Below, piece after piece: positions 27,285 through 37,032 of a stretch of DNA of 64,000 bases; within the stretch, counting starts at the first letter, position 1; each line of letters starts with the position of its first letter. The position numbers and the translations under genes are program-made. The notes below the pieces were generated by a model. That model was not told the DNA's origin. It did no database searches and saw only the letters and a list, made by a program, of their open reading frames with translations. The DNA comes from Chitinophaga pinensis (GTDB lineage: Bacteria > Bacteroidota > Bacteroidia > UBA4408). The stretch spans positions 71,277 through 135,276 of the forward strand of contig CAMAVS010000007.1 in assembly GCA_945861665.1 (NCBI GenBank), in the 5' to 3' direction.

Positions 27285-29195
27285 TTATCTCAAATAATTT
27301 ACCAATAATATTAATATAACACTTAACACCATTGCAAAAATGTAAAAACCAACATTCCCTGTTTGTGCGTACCGTAAGTTCCTACCGGTCCATACGACCA
27401 AGCTTCCCATACCATTTACGATGCCATCAATACACTGCAATTCGAAAACAGAATGAAACTTTTGTGATAGCCAATTAATAGGTTTTACAAAAATTGCGTT
27501 GTAAAATTCATCTACAAAATATTTGTTGTAAATTAATTTGTGAGCCGGTTTAAGCATTGTGCTTTCCGGAACAGGAACTTCATTGTTTTTTACGTATTTG
27601 CTACGGGCAACCAATACCACTATTATCATTGTAATTACTGCCACTCCCATCAATGCCCACTCGGTTAAATGTGTTAAGTGGTTTGGTAACATCCTTACTT
27701 CCGAATCTTCAAATACAGGCGATAAGAATCCTTCCAACAAATGCTTTGCGTGAAATGTTTCAGGTAATCCTAAAAAACCTCCTAGCACTGAAAGTACTGC
27801 CAATACTATCAATGGTATAGTCATCGACTTTGGCGATTCGTGAAGGTGATGTGCTTGTTCTTTTGTTCCTCTGAACTTTCCACTAAAGACAAGGAAAAAC
27901 AAACGGAACATATAAAAGGCAGTCATCATAGAAGTAAGTATTCCCAACAGCCACATTATTTTGTTGTGCTCAAAAACGTGTGCCAATATTTCGTCTTTCG
28001 AAAAGAAACCCGCGAAAGGCGGCACACCTGCAATTGCCATGGTACCAATTAAAAAAGTAAGGAAGGTAATGGGCAAATGTTTTTTTAGTCCACCCATAAA
28101 GCGAATATCTTGCTCACCGCTCATTGCGTGAATTACGCTTCCTGCTCCTAAGAACAAAAGAGCTTTAAAAAACGCATGGGTCATAACGTGAAACACGCCA
28201 CTGGTGTATGCACCCACACCTAAGGCAAGGAACATTAATCCTAACTGACTTACCGTAGAATAAGCCAATACTTTTTTAATATCGTTTTGTGCAAGACCAA
28301 TTGTTGCAGCAAAGAGTGCCGTTGCCAATCCTGTTATGGCAACTATTTCCAAGGTTACGGGAGCAAGTGTAAACAATATGTTTGAACGCGCTATCATATA
28401 AATACCTGCAGTAACCATTGTTGCTGCATGTATCAAAGCCGATACCGGTGTTGGACCTGCCATTGCATCGGGCAACCAAGTAAACAAAGGTATTTGAGCA
28501 CTTTTCCCCATTGCACCAATAAACAATAAAATGGTGATGGTAGTGATTACTGTTTCGCCCGAAGTAAAATGTGTTGCTTGTTCAAAAACTGTTGCGTAAT
28601 CAACACTTCCGAAGGTGATGAAGATGAGTACAATGCCTAGCAGAAAACCTAAGTCACCAATACGATTCATTACAAATGCCTTTTTTGCAGCATTGTTGTA
28701 ATTGGTGTTTTTAAACCAAAAACCTATGAGTAGATAAGAACACAAACCAACCCCTTCCCAACCTACAAACATCATTACATAGTTAGAGCCAAGCACCAAC
28801 AACAACATAAAAAAGATGAAGAGATTTAAGTAAGAGAAAAACTTATTGTACCCTTCGTCATCGTGCATATAGCCTGCCGAGTACAAATGGATTAAAAATC
28901 CAATACCTGTTATAATAAGCATAAACAAAGAAGAAAGCGGGTCAACTAAAAAGGAAATGGCTACCGAAAACTTTCCGGCATCAATCCATTCGAACAAAGA
29001 AAAAGTTGCTGTTTTATGTGCTGCATCAGCACCCAAAAGTTCAATAAATATTCCTACTGCAACCGTAAAAGAAGCGAATATAGAGCCACTACCAACAATA
29101 CTCGCCAATGATTTACTCCATTTTTTACCAAAGAGTCCCAATAATAGGAAACCAATGATGGGAAAGAGAGGAACTAATGCTAATAATTTTATCAT
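27285..29195 (-). CDS. nuoL: NADH-quinone oxidoreductase subunit L
   Basis: The largest antiporter-like subunit of complex I (636 residues), with a core like NuoM/N (FVGWEGVGLCSYLLIGFW, AQIPLFTWLPDAMAGPTPVS, DIKKVLAYSTVSQLGLMFL) and a C-terminal lateral helix extension. It lies at the distal end of the membrane arm. It is separated from nuoK by an 81-base spacer with a long hairpin, which is unusual since most other nuo gaps are under 30 bases. Confidence 0.93.
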   Translation of the reverse strand: MIKLLALVPLFPIIGFLLLGLFGKKWSKSLASIVGSGSIFASFTVAVGIFIELLGADAAHKTATFSLFEWIDAGKFSVAISFLVDPLSSLFMLIITGIGFLIHLYSAGYMHDDEGYNKFFSYLNLFIFFMLLLVLGSNYVMMFVGWEGVGLCSYLLIGFWFKNTNYNNAAKKAFVMNRIGDLGFLLGIVLIFITFGSVDYATVFEQATHFTSGETVITTITILLFIGAMGKSAQIPLFTWLPDAMAGPTPVSALIHAATMVTAGIYMIARSNILFTLAPVTLEIVAITGLATALFAATIGLAQNDIKKVLAYSTVSQLGLMFLALGVGAYTSGVFHVMTHAFFKALLFLGAGSVIHAMSGEQDIRFMGGLKKHLPITFLTFLIGTMAIAGVPPFAGFFSKDEILAHVFEHNKIMWLLGILTSMMTAFYMFRLFFLVFSGKFRGTKEQAHHLHESPKSMTIPLIVLAVLSVLGGFLGLPETFHAKHLLEGFLSPVFEDSEVRMLPNHLTHLTEWALMGVAVITMIIVVLVARSKYVKNNEVPVPESTMLKPAHKLIYNKYFVDEFYNAIFVKPINWLSQKFHSVFELQCIDGIVNGMGSLVVWTGRNLRYAQTGNVGFYIFAMVLSVILILLVNYLR

Positions 29196-29220
29196 ATTCT
29201 TTTTTAGTATTTAGTAATTG

Positions 29221-29262
29221 GTATTTAGTCTTTAGTATTTTACATACTCAAAGACTAAATAC
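29221..29262. repeat. Long hairpin between nuoK and nuoL
   Basis: Arms 29221-29233 and 29250-29262 are perfectly complementary over 13 bp. Inside the loop 29234-29238 pairs with 29244-29248, giving an 18-bp stem with one bulged base. The TATTTAGT unit also occurs at 29208-29215, so the element is a degenerate repeat, not a simple terminator. There is no U-run directly after the stem. Confidence 0.75.
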
Positions 29263-29276
29263 TCCATACTATTTTG

Positions 29277-29594
29277 TCACCACTTTAATTTATTTAAAAA
29301 GTTAATATCCGTTGAACTTGTATTTCTATAAATAACAATTAATATAGCCAAACCAACAGCAACTTCCGCGGCTGCAACAGCCATAATAAAAAAAACAAAA
29401 ACTTGTCCTGCAGAATCACCTCGGTAGGATGAAAAAGCAGTAAGTAATAAATTTACAGCATTCAACATTAGCTCTACCGACATAAAAATAATGATGGCAT
29501 TTCTGCGGTATAAAACACCTAGTACACCAATTACAAAAAGCACTGCGCTTAGTAATATGTACCAATTAAGAGGTATTGCTTGTATTGTACTCAT
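29277..29594 (-). CDS. nuoK: NADH-quinone oxidoreductase subunit K
   Basis: Small membrane subunit of complex I (105 residues, three helices) with the conserved glutamate in [11 protein letters not shown] and a second acidic site in [11 protein letters not shown]. These residues lie on the proton path along the membrane arm. The start is 2 bases after the end of nuoJ. Confidence 0.93.
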   Translation of the reverse strand: MSTIQAIPLNWYILLSAVLFVIGVLGVLYRRNAIIIFMSVELMLNAVNLLLTAFSSYRGDSAGQVFVFFIMAVAAAEVAVGLAILIVIYRNTSSTDINFLNKLKW

Positions 29595-29596
29595 AC

Positions 29597-30094
29597 TTAT
29601 TTAATTTCTTTTTTACCTAACATAACTGCACCAACCATTGCCACTAAAAATAAAATTGAAGATACTTCAAAAGGCAATAAAAAATCTTTGAATAATGTAA
29701 TCCCTAAATTCTTTATTAAGCCTGCATTGGGATTCCCCAAGGGCATCACCATTGTTTCGCTCCCTTTTAATGTGCCAACTAAAATTACCAATAACAAACC
29801 CGAGGTAATTGCTGCAGCAAACTTTAACCAAGTTGATTTATGCGGTTCGCTTTGCGTATTTAAATTCAACAACATAATTACAAAGAGGAACAAAACCATA
29901 ATGGCACCCGCATAAACAATTACGTGTACGGCAGCTAAAAATTGAGCATTCAATAATATATAGTGACCTGCAATAGAGAAAAAGCACATAATTAAATATA
30001 ATACACAATGCACAGGATTTTTTGAAACCACAACCATTAATGCGCTGAACACCGACACAAAAGCTAGAAAATAAAAAATGTATTTAATCATCAT
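29597..30094 (-). CDS. nuoJ: NADH-quinone oxidoreductase subunit J
   Basis: Five-helix membrane subunit of complex I, 165 residues. The conserved segment [20 protein letters not shown] with the following FLFVIMLL is characteristic. The gene sits between nuoI and nuoK with short gaps. Confidence 0.92.
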   Translation of the reverse strand: MMIKYIFYFLAFVSVFSALMVVVSKNPVHCVLYLIMCFFSIAGHYILLNAQFLAAVHVIVYAGAIMVLFLFVIMLLNLNTQSEPHKSTWLKFAAAITSGLLLVILVGTLKGSETMVMPLGNPNAGLIKNLGITLFKDFLLPFEVSSILFLVAMVGAVMLGKKEIK

Positions 30095-30115
30095 AACGGC
30101 TGCGAATGTATATGT

Positions 30116-30685
30116 TTATTTGTTGTGTGCGTAATGTTTGTCTTTCTTAAACTCATTTACCTCTTCTGTTTGACGTTTTGTTACGTCCACTCTATTCTCA
30201 TTCATCCCTTCAACTAATTTATCTTTGCCATAAATAAATCCATCGCGCTCAAAATTAGAAGGCACTATTCTGTCTGTTAAAAAAATTGCCTCTTTCGGAC
30301 AAGCCTCTTCACACAATCCGCAGAAAATACAACGAAGCATATTTATTTCATATACAGCAGCATATTTTTCTTCTCGGTATAAACTTTCTTCTCCCTTTTT
30401 TCTTTCAGCGGCAGTCATTGTTATTGCTTCGGCCGGACAAGCCACAGCACACAGTCCGCAAGCGGTACACCGTTCAGCACCTTTCTCATCGCGCTTTAAG
30501 GTATGTTGCCCGCGAAATACTCCTGCAATATCTCTCTTTACTTCGGGATAACTTACGGTAACGGGTTTCTTAAAAAAGTGTTTTAATGTAATTCCCATAC
30601 CTCCTAAAATAGCCGGAAAATATAACTTTTCGGCAAAAGTCATTTCTTTTTTTGAAACTACTTTGGATCTGTTGGTTAACTGCAT
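30116..30685 (-). CDS. nuoI: NADH-quinone oxidoreductase subunit I
   Basis: Ferredoxin-like subunit of complex I carrying clusters N6a and N6b. Two CxxCxxCxxxCP motifs are visible: CTACGLCAVACP (Cys73, 76, 79, 83) and CIFCGLCEEACP (Cys119, 122, 125, 129). The length of 189 residues is normal, with a basic tail. It lies on the quinone side of the peripheral arm. Confidence 0.93.
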   Translation of the reverse strand: MQLTNRSKVVSKKEMTFAEKLYFPAILGGMGITLKHFFKKPVTVSYPEVKRDIAGVFRGQHTLKRDEKGAERCTACGLCAVACPAEAITMTAAERKKGEESLYREEKYAAVYEINMLRCIFCGLCEEACPKEAIFLTDRIVPSNFERDGFIYGKDKLVEGMNENRVDVTKRQTEEVNEFKKDKHYAHNK

Positions 30686-30709
30686 TTATGTTTTAATTAG
30701 TTTATATTT

Positions 30710-31753
30710 TTAAAAATAATATTTCTGTCTTAGCAATGTTATTAATCCTGTAAGCATAATGTTTCCAATAGAAAGAGGAATTAATATTTTCCATCCCAAA
30801 TTCATTAATTGATCATAACGGAAACGAGGCACTGTCCAGCGAACCCACATATACAGGAAGATAAAGAAGAATATTTTAGCGAACAAGGCAACTACACCGA
30901 GTATAGTTATGAGGTTTTCTGAAAGTCCTAAATCGTGCATGAAAGGAAAATTATACCCACCAAAATAAAGCGTTGCAATTACTGCCGATGAAATAAACAT
31001 ATTGATATATTCGGCAAATAAATAAAAACCTAATTTCATAGAACTGTACTCTGTATGGTAACCTCCAACCAATTCTGTTTCACATTCAGGTAAGTCAAAA
31101 GGTGTACGGTTGGTTTCGGCAAAGGCACATATTAAAAATATTAAAAAACCTACAGGTTGATATACCACATTCCACATATTCCAATTTCCACCTGCTTGTT
31201 GCTCTGTAATTTCCTTTAAGCTGATGGTTCCTGTCATCATTACCAAAGCGATGATGGACAAGCCCATCGCCACTTCGTAACTTATCATTTGTGAAGAGGC
31301 GCGTATTGCTCCCAACAACGAAAATTTATTGTTGGATGCCCAACCACCAATCATCACACCATATACACCAATTGACAGCACACCAAACATATACAGTACT
31401 CCTATATTAATATCGGTAATTTGTAAACTGTATTTTTCACCCCCAATGGTAATAGCAGCTCCCCAAGGTATTACTACACCTGTCATACAAGCTGTTAGCA
31501 TTGCAATACAAGGACCTAAAATAAACAAGGCTTTGTTTGATACATCAGGAATAATTTCTTCCTTCATAAACATCTTAACACCATCGGCTAAAGGTTGTAA
31601 TATACCAAATGGACCTGCTCTGTTAGGACCAATCCTGTCCTGCATAAAAGCTGCAATTTTACGTTCGCCATAGGTTGAATACATTGCAACAACCAAGGAT
31701 ACCGCAAAAATTACGATTACTAAAATGGTTTTATATATGAGGAAAGATATCAT
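30710..31753 (-). CDS. nuoH: NADH-quinone oxidoreductase subunit H
   Basis: Membrane subunit next to the quinone site (347 residues, about 8 helices). Landmarks are YGERKIAAFMQDRIGPNRAG near the N-terminus, ALFILGPCIAMLTACM and AETNRTPFDLPECETELV in the loop lining the quinone channel. It lies 3 bases after nuoG. Confidence 0.93.
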   Translation of the reverse strand: MISFLIYKTILVIVIFAVSLVVAMYSTYGERKIAAFMQDRIGPNRAGPFGILQPLADGVKMFMKEEIIPDVSNKALFILGPCIAMLTACMTGVVIPWGAAITIGGEKYSLQITDINIGVLYMFGVLSIGVYGVMIGGWASNNKFSLLGAIRASSQMISYEVAMGLSIIALVMMTGTISLKEITEQQAGGNWNMWNVVYQPVGFLIFLICAFAETNRTPFDLPECETELVGGYHTEYSSMKLGFYLFAEYINMFISSAVIATLYFGGYNFPFMHDLGLSENLITILGVVALFAKIFFFIFLYMWVRWTVPRFRYDQLMNLGWKILIPLSIGNIMLTGLITLLRQKYYF

Positions 31754-31756
31754 ACT

Positions 31757-32776
31757 CTATTTCTTGTTTTCAATTTGTGCTTGCGTATATACTTCCTTTA
31801 TTTTTTTACCACCTTGGTGTTTTATTTGGCGATTTATTTCCAATTTTAATTTCTGAAGATCAATGTTTTCGTAATGATTTTGAGAGATTACAGAATCGTG
31901 TGCTGTTTTCCTGGCCCCTTCTACATTCCAATCCTCCATATTTTTATGCTCAAAACGACAATCGTTACAAATCCACTCTTCCACCTCAGCATACTTATCT
32001 TTACGAGCCGAAACACGCAATACCTCATTCCCTTTTGTCCATAAAACAACTTTTCCCGTGCATTTTGTACAAGCTCTATGTGCATCTAATGGATTTGTAA
32101 ACCACACACGACTCTTAAAACGAAAGGTATTATCGGTTAATGCTCCAACGGGACAAACATCAATCATATTTCCTGAAAAATCATTTTCAACGGCATTTTG
32201 TATGTATGTACTTATCTCCGATACGTCTCCTCTGTTCATTACTCCATGCACACGTCCATCTGTAAGTTGGTCTGCTACTTTTACACAACGGTAACAAAGT
32301 ATACAGCGTGTCATATGTAACTTAATTTTGTTGCCGATGTCAATTTTTTCGAATGTTCTGCGCTCAAAATCGTAACGTGTCTTTGCCGCACCGTGTTCGT
32401 ATGCTAAGTTTTGTAAGTCGCACTCCCCAGCTTGGTCACAAATAGGACAATCCAAAGGATGGTTTATCAATAAAAATTCAACCACACCTTTTCTTGCTTC
32501 TAATAATTCGGGCGATGTTGTATTTTGAACCACCATTCCATCTTGCACAAATGTGCGACATGATGCAACAGGCTTCGGCATTGGACGTGGGTCTTTTGCT
32601 GAAGCTTGCGATACCTTTACAATACAAGTTCTGCAATATCCACCGCTTGTTTTTAAGTTGGAATAATAACACATTGCCGGAGGAACAACATCTCCGCCAA
32701 TCATTCTTGCCGCCTGCAAAATAGTTGTTCCTTCAGGAACTTCTATCTCAATATTGTCTATCGTAACTTTAGGCAT
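31757..32776 (-). CDS. nuoG: NADH-quinone oxidoreductase subunit G, short form
   Basis: Only 339 residues, compared with about 700-900 in the long form. The N-terminal iron-sulfur part is complete: a [2Fe-2S] site (Cys36, 48, 51, 73), the His/Cys [4Fe-4S] site (His106, Cys110, 113, 119) and another [4Fe-4S] site (Cys158, 161, 164, 208). A further pair of CxxC motifs (near 236-239 and after 265) remains from the next domain. The molybdopterin-like C-terminal domain is absent, as in other Bacteroidota I know. It transfers electrons from NuoF towards NuoI. Confidence 0.9.
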   Translation of the reverse strand: MPKVTIDNIEIEVPEGTTILQAARMIGGDVVPPAMCYYSNLKTSGGYCRTCIVKVSQASAKDPRPMPKPVASCRTFVQDGMVVQNTTSPELLEARKGVVEFLLINHPLDCPICDQAGECDLQNLAYEHGAAKTRYDFERRTFEKIDIGNKIKLHMTRCILCYRCVKVADQLTDGRVHGVMNRGDVSEISTYIQNAVENDFSGNMIDVCPVGALTDNTFRFKSRVWFTNPLDAHRACTKCTGKVVLWTKGNEVLRVSARKDKYAEVEEWICNDCRFEHKNMEDWNVEGARKTAHDSVISQNHYENIDLQKLKLEINRQIKHQGGKKIKEVYTQAQIENKK

Positions 32777-32834
32777 ATTACTGAATTAGTTGTTTTTGAA
32801 ATATAATTTCAACCTGTTGTTTTTGATCATTAGC

Positions 32835-34193
32835 TTATATTGTTACTGATTGTTTAGATGATAGAAAAGATTGTTTATGAAAATGGTTAGGATCTTTTAT
32901 TTTTTCAGGATATTTTACGTGGTATTCAAACTCTTCTCTAAAATGACGAATAGCAGCAGCAACAGGCCAAGCAGCAGCATCGCCCAATGGACAAATGGTA
33001 TTTCCTTCTATTTTTCGTTGTATATCCCAAAGTAAATCGATGTCTTCCATTTTACCGTGACCATTTTCCAACCGATGTAATATTTTCTCCATCCATCCTG
33101 TTCCTTCACGACAAGGACTGCATTGCCCACAACTCTCGTGGTGATAAAAACGAGAAAAATTCCACGTATTGCGAACAATACAAGCTGTTTCATTGTAAGC
33201 AATAAAACCTCCCGAGCCCATCATGCTTCCGGTAGCAAAACCGCCATCTGAAAGCGACTCGTAAGTCATCATACGCTTTTCACCATTTGCTGTAGTGAGT
33301 AATAAATCAGCAGGAAGAATAGGCACTGATGAACCACCCGGAACACAAGCCTTTAATTTTTTACCTCCTGAAATCCCTCCACAATATTCATCCGAATAAA
33401 TAAATTCCTCTACCGAAATACTCATTTCAATTTCATAAACACCGGGCTTATTTAAATGACCACCTGCAGATATTAATTTTGTTCCTGTACTTTTTCCAAT
33501 TCCTATTTTAGCATATTCACAACCACCTTCATTCACAATAGGAACAACTGCAGCAATGGTTTCTACGTTATTTACAACCGTAGGACAGCCATACAATCCT
33601 GCTATAGCAGGGAACGGTGGTTTAATACGAGGGTTTCCTCTTTTTCCTTCCAAGGATTCTAATAATGCAGTTTCTTCTCCACATATATATGCTCCTGCAC
33701 CAATGTGTACATATAGGTCGAGGTCGTAGCCTGAACCTAATATATTTTTTCCTAACCAACCTGCAGCATACGCCTCATCAATAGCTTGTTCTAAAATTCT
33801 TGCTACGTAAAAATATTCACCTCGTATATAAATATATGATGTGTGTGCCCCCAATGCATAACTAGAAGTAATCATTCCCTCGATTAACGCATGTGGAATT
33901 TTTTCCATTAAATAACGGTCTTTGAATGTTCCGGGCTCCGACTCATCGGCATTGCAAACCAAGTAACGAGCAACTCCCGGAGGCTTTGCCAAAAAGCTCC
34001 ACTTTAATCCTGTAGGAAAACCGGCACCACCTCTACCTCTTAAGCCAGATTTCTTAACCTCTTCCACTACTGCTTCGGGCGACATTGTTTTTATAGCTTT
34101 TTCAACAGAGGTATATCCACCTTTACTGCGGTATACTTCCAAGGTTTCAATTCCCGGAACGTGAACGTGCTCTATTAATAATTTTCTTCCCAT
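32835..34193 (-). CDS. nuoF: NADH-quinone oxidoreductase subunit F
   Basis: The NADH- and FMN-binding subunit, 452 residues. GRGGAGFPTG (53-62) is the NADH/FMN glycine motif, CNADESEPGTFKDR (80-93) and GAGAYICGEETAL follow. The N3 cluster ligands are Cys355, Cys358 and Cys361 (CGQCSPC) and Cys401. It accepts hydride from NADH at the tip of the peripheral arm. It starts 1 base after nuoE. Confidence 0.94.
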   Translation of the reverse strand: MGRKLLIEHVHVPGIETLEVYRSKGGYTSVEKAIKTMSPEAVVEEVKKSGLRGRGGAGFPTGLKWSFLAKPPGVARYLVCNADESEPGTFKDRYLMEKIPHALIEGMITSSYALGAHTSYIYIRGEYFYVARILEQAIDEAYAAGWLGKNILGSGYDLDLYVHIGAGAYICGEETALLESLEGKRGNPRIKPPFPAIAGLYGCPTVVNNVETIAAVVPIVNEGGCEYAKIGIGKSTGTKLISAGGHLNKPGVYEIEMSISVEEFIYSDEYCGGISGGKKLKACVPGGSSVPILPADLLLTTANGEKRMMTYESLSDGGFATGSMMGSGGFIAYNETACIVRNTWNFSRFYHHESCGQCSPCREGTGWMEKILHRLENGHGKMEDIDLLWDIQRKIEGNTICPLGDAAAWPVAAAIRHFREEFEYHVKYPEKIKDPNHFHKQSFLSSKQSVTI

Positions 34194-34194
34194 A

Positions 34195-34719
34195 TTAATA
34201 AGCTGTGTACGTTTGTCTTTTATTTTCTCTTTTCAAATTCTCCAGCAACTCATCCGTTTTTTGGTTGGTAAGATTTTCATAGTACTTTGCTCCGCATTGT
34301 AACATTGGCGATGTTCCACAAGAACCCAAACATTCTACTGTTTTAATCGTAAACATACCATCTTTAGTAGTTTCGCCCACTTTTATTCCTAATTTTTTTT
34401 CAAGGTATGCAACCAACTCATCTGCTCCGTTCAACCAACAAGGGGCTGTGCGACATACTTCCAGCATACATTTCCCAATGGGTTTTAAATTGAACATAGA
34501 ATAAAAAGACGCTACTTCAAAAACTTCGATTGACTGAATTTTTAATATAGAAGCAACATAATCCATTGTTTCGGAACTCAACCAACCATCAAATTCTGCT
34601 TGTGCAATGTGTAATATAGGAATCAATGCCGACTTGTGCTTCCCTTCCGGATAGCGCTTCATAAGCTTATGGCACAAGGCCAAAGTTTCGGAATTAAATT
34701 TTGTTTCTTTTATTGACAT
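34195..34719 (-). CDS. nuoE: NADH-quinone oxidoreductase subunit E
   Basis: Thioredoxin-like [2Fe-2S] subunit of the NADH-dehydrogenase module (174 residues). The four cluster ligands are Cys89 and Cys94 (CRTAPC) and Cys130 and Cys134 (CLGSC). The N-terminal helical part is normal for the family. It pairs with NuoF and holds the off-path N1a cluster. Confidence 0.93.
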   Translation of the reverse strand: MSIKETKFNSETLALCHKLMKRYPEGKHKSALIPILHIAQAEFDGWLSSETMDYVASILKIQSIEVFEVASFYSMFNLKPIGKCMLEVCRTAPCWLNGADELVAYLEKKLGIKVGETTKDGMFTIKTVECLGSCGTSPMLQCGAKYYENLTNQKTDELLENLKRENKRQTYTAY

Positions 34720-34730
34720 AATATCCTCTT

Positions 34731-35942
34731 TTATGCGTCAAGCTCCCCGGCTATAACATTCATACTACTCATTGTTAATATTGCATCCGACAACAAACCA
34801 CCTTTTATCATTTCGTGATAGGCTTGATAATAAATAAAACACGGTCTTCTAAAATGTAATCGATAAGGAGTTCTTCCACCATCGCTTACCATATAAAAAC
34901 CAAGTTCCCCATTCCCTCCTTCAACACTATGATACACTTCTCCTTTTGGAACACCTATTTCGCCCATCACAATTTTAAAATGGTAAATCAATGCCTCCAT
35001 ATTGTTGTAAACATCGGCTTTTTCGGGCAAATAAAACTCAGGTACATCACCATGAAAAGGACCGGAAGGCATTTTTTGAATAGCTTGTTTAATAATACTT
35101 AAGCTCTCCCACATTTCTTGATCACGAACCATAAAGCGGTCAAAGGTGTCGCCTCCTGTTCCAACAGGAATGATAAAATCAAAATCTTGATACGATGAAT
35201 AAGGTGTAGCAACACGCACATCGTAATCTACACCAGCTGCACGTAAATTAGGTCCTGTAAAACCATAATTTAATGCCCTTTCTGCTGATATTGGTCCGCA
35301 ACCAATAACACGATCCATAAAAATACGGTTACGCATTAATAATTTATCAAACTCTTTCAATGCAGCAGGAAAATCTTCTACAAACTTATTTATTTTAGCC
35401 CAAGCTGCGGGTGAAAAATCACGCTCGAAACCGCCTATCCTTCCAATGTTGGTAGTTAAACGTGCCCCACAAATTTCTTCGAATATTTCGTAAATACGTT
35501 CCCGCATTTGAAATATATAAAGGAAGCCAGTCATTGCTCCTGTATCCACACCAATTACACTGTTACAAACAATATGGTCAGCAATCCGCGACAACTCCAT
35601 TATAATAACGCGCATATATTCTACACGTTTTGGAATTTCGGCTTTTATTAATTTTTCAACCGTCATATGCCATCCCATATTATTAATAGGGGATGAGCAG
35701 TAATTCAAACGGTCGGTTAATGTTGTTATTTGATAGTAAGGTCTTCGTTCAGCGAGTTTTTCGAAAGCACGGTGAATGTATCCTATTGTTGGTTCAGAGT
35801 CCACAATAATTTCACCGTCCATTTTTAACACGTTTTGAAAAATACCGTGTGTAGCGGGATGTGTTGGGCCAAGATTGAGCGTAGTATATTCCTTCTGCTC
35901 GCTTTCTATAATGTCGTTATTACTCTTTATAACTATTGCCAT
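34731..35942 (-). CDS. nuoD: NADH-quinone oxidoreductase subunit D
   Basis: A 49-kDa-type subunit (403 residues) related to the large subunit of NiFe hydrogenases, lining the quinone site. It includes LGPTHPATHGI near the N-terminus and the family's central GRIGGFERDF. It is separate from nuoC, as in most bacteria outside the enterics. Confidence 0.93.
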   Translation of the reverse strand: MAIVIKSNNDIIESEQKEYTTLNLGPTHPATHGIFQNVLKMDGEIIVDSEPTIGYIHRAFEKLAERRPYYQITTLTDRLNYCSSPINNMGWHMTVEKLIKAEIPKRVEYMRVIIMELSRIADHIVCNSVIGVDTGAMTGFLYIFQMRERIYEIFEEICGARLTTNIGRIGGFERDFSPAAWAKINKFVEDFPAALKEFDKLLMRNRIFMDRVIGCGPISAERALNYGFTGPNLRAAGVDYDVRVATPYSSYQDFDFIIPVGTGGDTFDRFMVRDQEMWESLSIIKQAIQKMPSGPFHGDVPEFYLPEKADVYNNMEALIYHFKIVMGEIGVPKGEVYHSVEGGNGELGFYMVSDGGRTPYRLHFRRPCFIYYQAYHEMIKGGLLSDAILTMSSMNVIAGELDA

Positions 35943-35955
35943 TTCCTGATCTTAA

Positions 35956-36459
35956 TTATCTACCAAACATTGTATCATTCTTATCTAATCTCACTTGATC
36001 CTCCAATGGAAATTCCTTACGCAATGGAAATATGATCATATCATCAACGTTTAGTATTCTTTTCAAATTAGGGTGCCCTTTAAAAACCACACCCAAGTTA
36101 TCAAAGGTCTCACGTTCCATCCAGTTAGCTCCCGCAAAAACACCTGTAAGCGTTGCTATTTCTGGAGTACCAATCGATAAACGTGCTTTGATGCGCACAC
36201 GTATATTGTTTACCAAACTGTGTAAATGATACACTACTTCCAATTGCTCTTTGTCATCGGGATAATGTGATGCAGTAAGGTCGGTTAAAAATTGGAACTG
36301 CAATTTTTCGTGATCATATAGATGACTAACAATCTCTACGACTTTATCTTTTTTAACGGTAATGGTTATAAAATCGTAAGGGGACTCAACGCTCACAATA
36401 TCAATGCCGAAAGTGCTTTTCAAAGTATCGAGTAAAATTGTTTTTAATTCTTCGTTCAC
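35956..36459 (-). CDS. nuoC: NADH-quinone oxidoreductase subunit C
   Basis: The 30-kDa-type subunit, 167 residues, with the conserved block NWMERETFDNLGVVFKGHP. It scaffolds NuoD and NuoB near the quinone site and carries no cofactor. It lies 13 bases upstream of nuoD. Confidence 0.92.
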   Translation of the reverse strand: MNEELKTILLDTLKSTFGIDIVSVESPYDFITITVKKDKVVEIVSHLYDHEKLQFQFLTDLTASHYPDDKEQLEVVYHLHSLVNNIRVRIKARLSIGTPEIATLTGVFAGANWMERETFDNLGVVFKGHPNLKRILNVDDMIIFPLRKEFPLEDQVRLDKNDTMFGR

Positions 36460-36470
36460 TGTTCTGTTTT

Positions 36471-37013
36471 TTATTCCATTCCGTATTCTTGCAACATCGC
36501 TTTGTATTCGGTAGAATCTCTTCTGCGAAGAGACTCATTTTGAACCAACTCTTGTATTTTTAAAATACCATCCAACACTTGCTCAGGTCGTGGCGGACAG
36601 CCCGGTATATAAACATCCACTGGTATAATCCTGTCGATTCCTTGTAAAACGCTGTATGTATCAAATATCCCTCCCGATGACGCACAAGCACCCATCGACA
36701 ATACCCATTTTGGCTCCGCCATTTGTTCGTATACCTGGCGAAGTACTGGTCCCATTTTTTTGGAAATAGTTCCCATCACCATCAACAAGTCCGCTTGACG
36801 AGGCGAAAAGCTCAATCGCTCTGCTCCAAATCTTCCTAAATCGTAAGTAGAGGCCATCGTTGCCATAAACTCAATCCCACAACACGATGTAGCAAAAGGT
36901 AAAGGCCATAGGGAGTTTTTGCGAGCCATTCCTACCGCAGCATCTAAACTGGTGGCAAAAAAGCCAGGACCTTCTATTCCGTTTGGGGACTCCGCTATTT
37001 TTATTGTACTCAT
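36471..37013 (-). CDS. nuoB: NADH-quinone oxidoreductase subunit B
   Basis: The N2-cluster subunit that passes electrons to quinone (180 residues). The tandem cysteines are Cys44-Cys45 (TSCCGIEF), with Cys110 (GACASSGG) and Cys139 (PGCPPRPEQ) completing the cluster. The length and order are canonical. Confidence 0.94.
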   Translation of the reverse strand: MSTIKIAESPNGIEGPGFFATSLDAAVGMARKNSLWPLPFATSCCGIEFMATMASTYDLGRFGAERLSFSPRQADLLMVMGTISKKMGPVLRQVYEQMAEPKWVLSMGACASSGGIFDTYSVLQGIDRIIPVDVYIPGCPPRPEQVLDGILKIQELVQNESLRRRDSTEYKAMLQEYGME

Positions 37014-37032
37014 AGTTCTTATAAAATATTGC

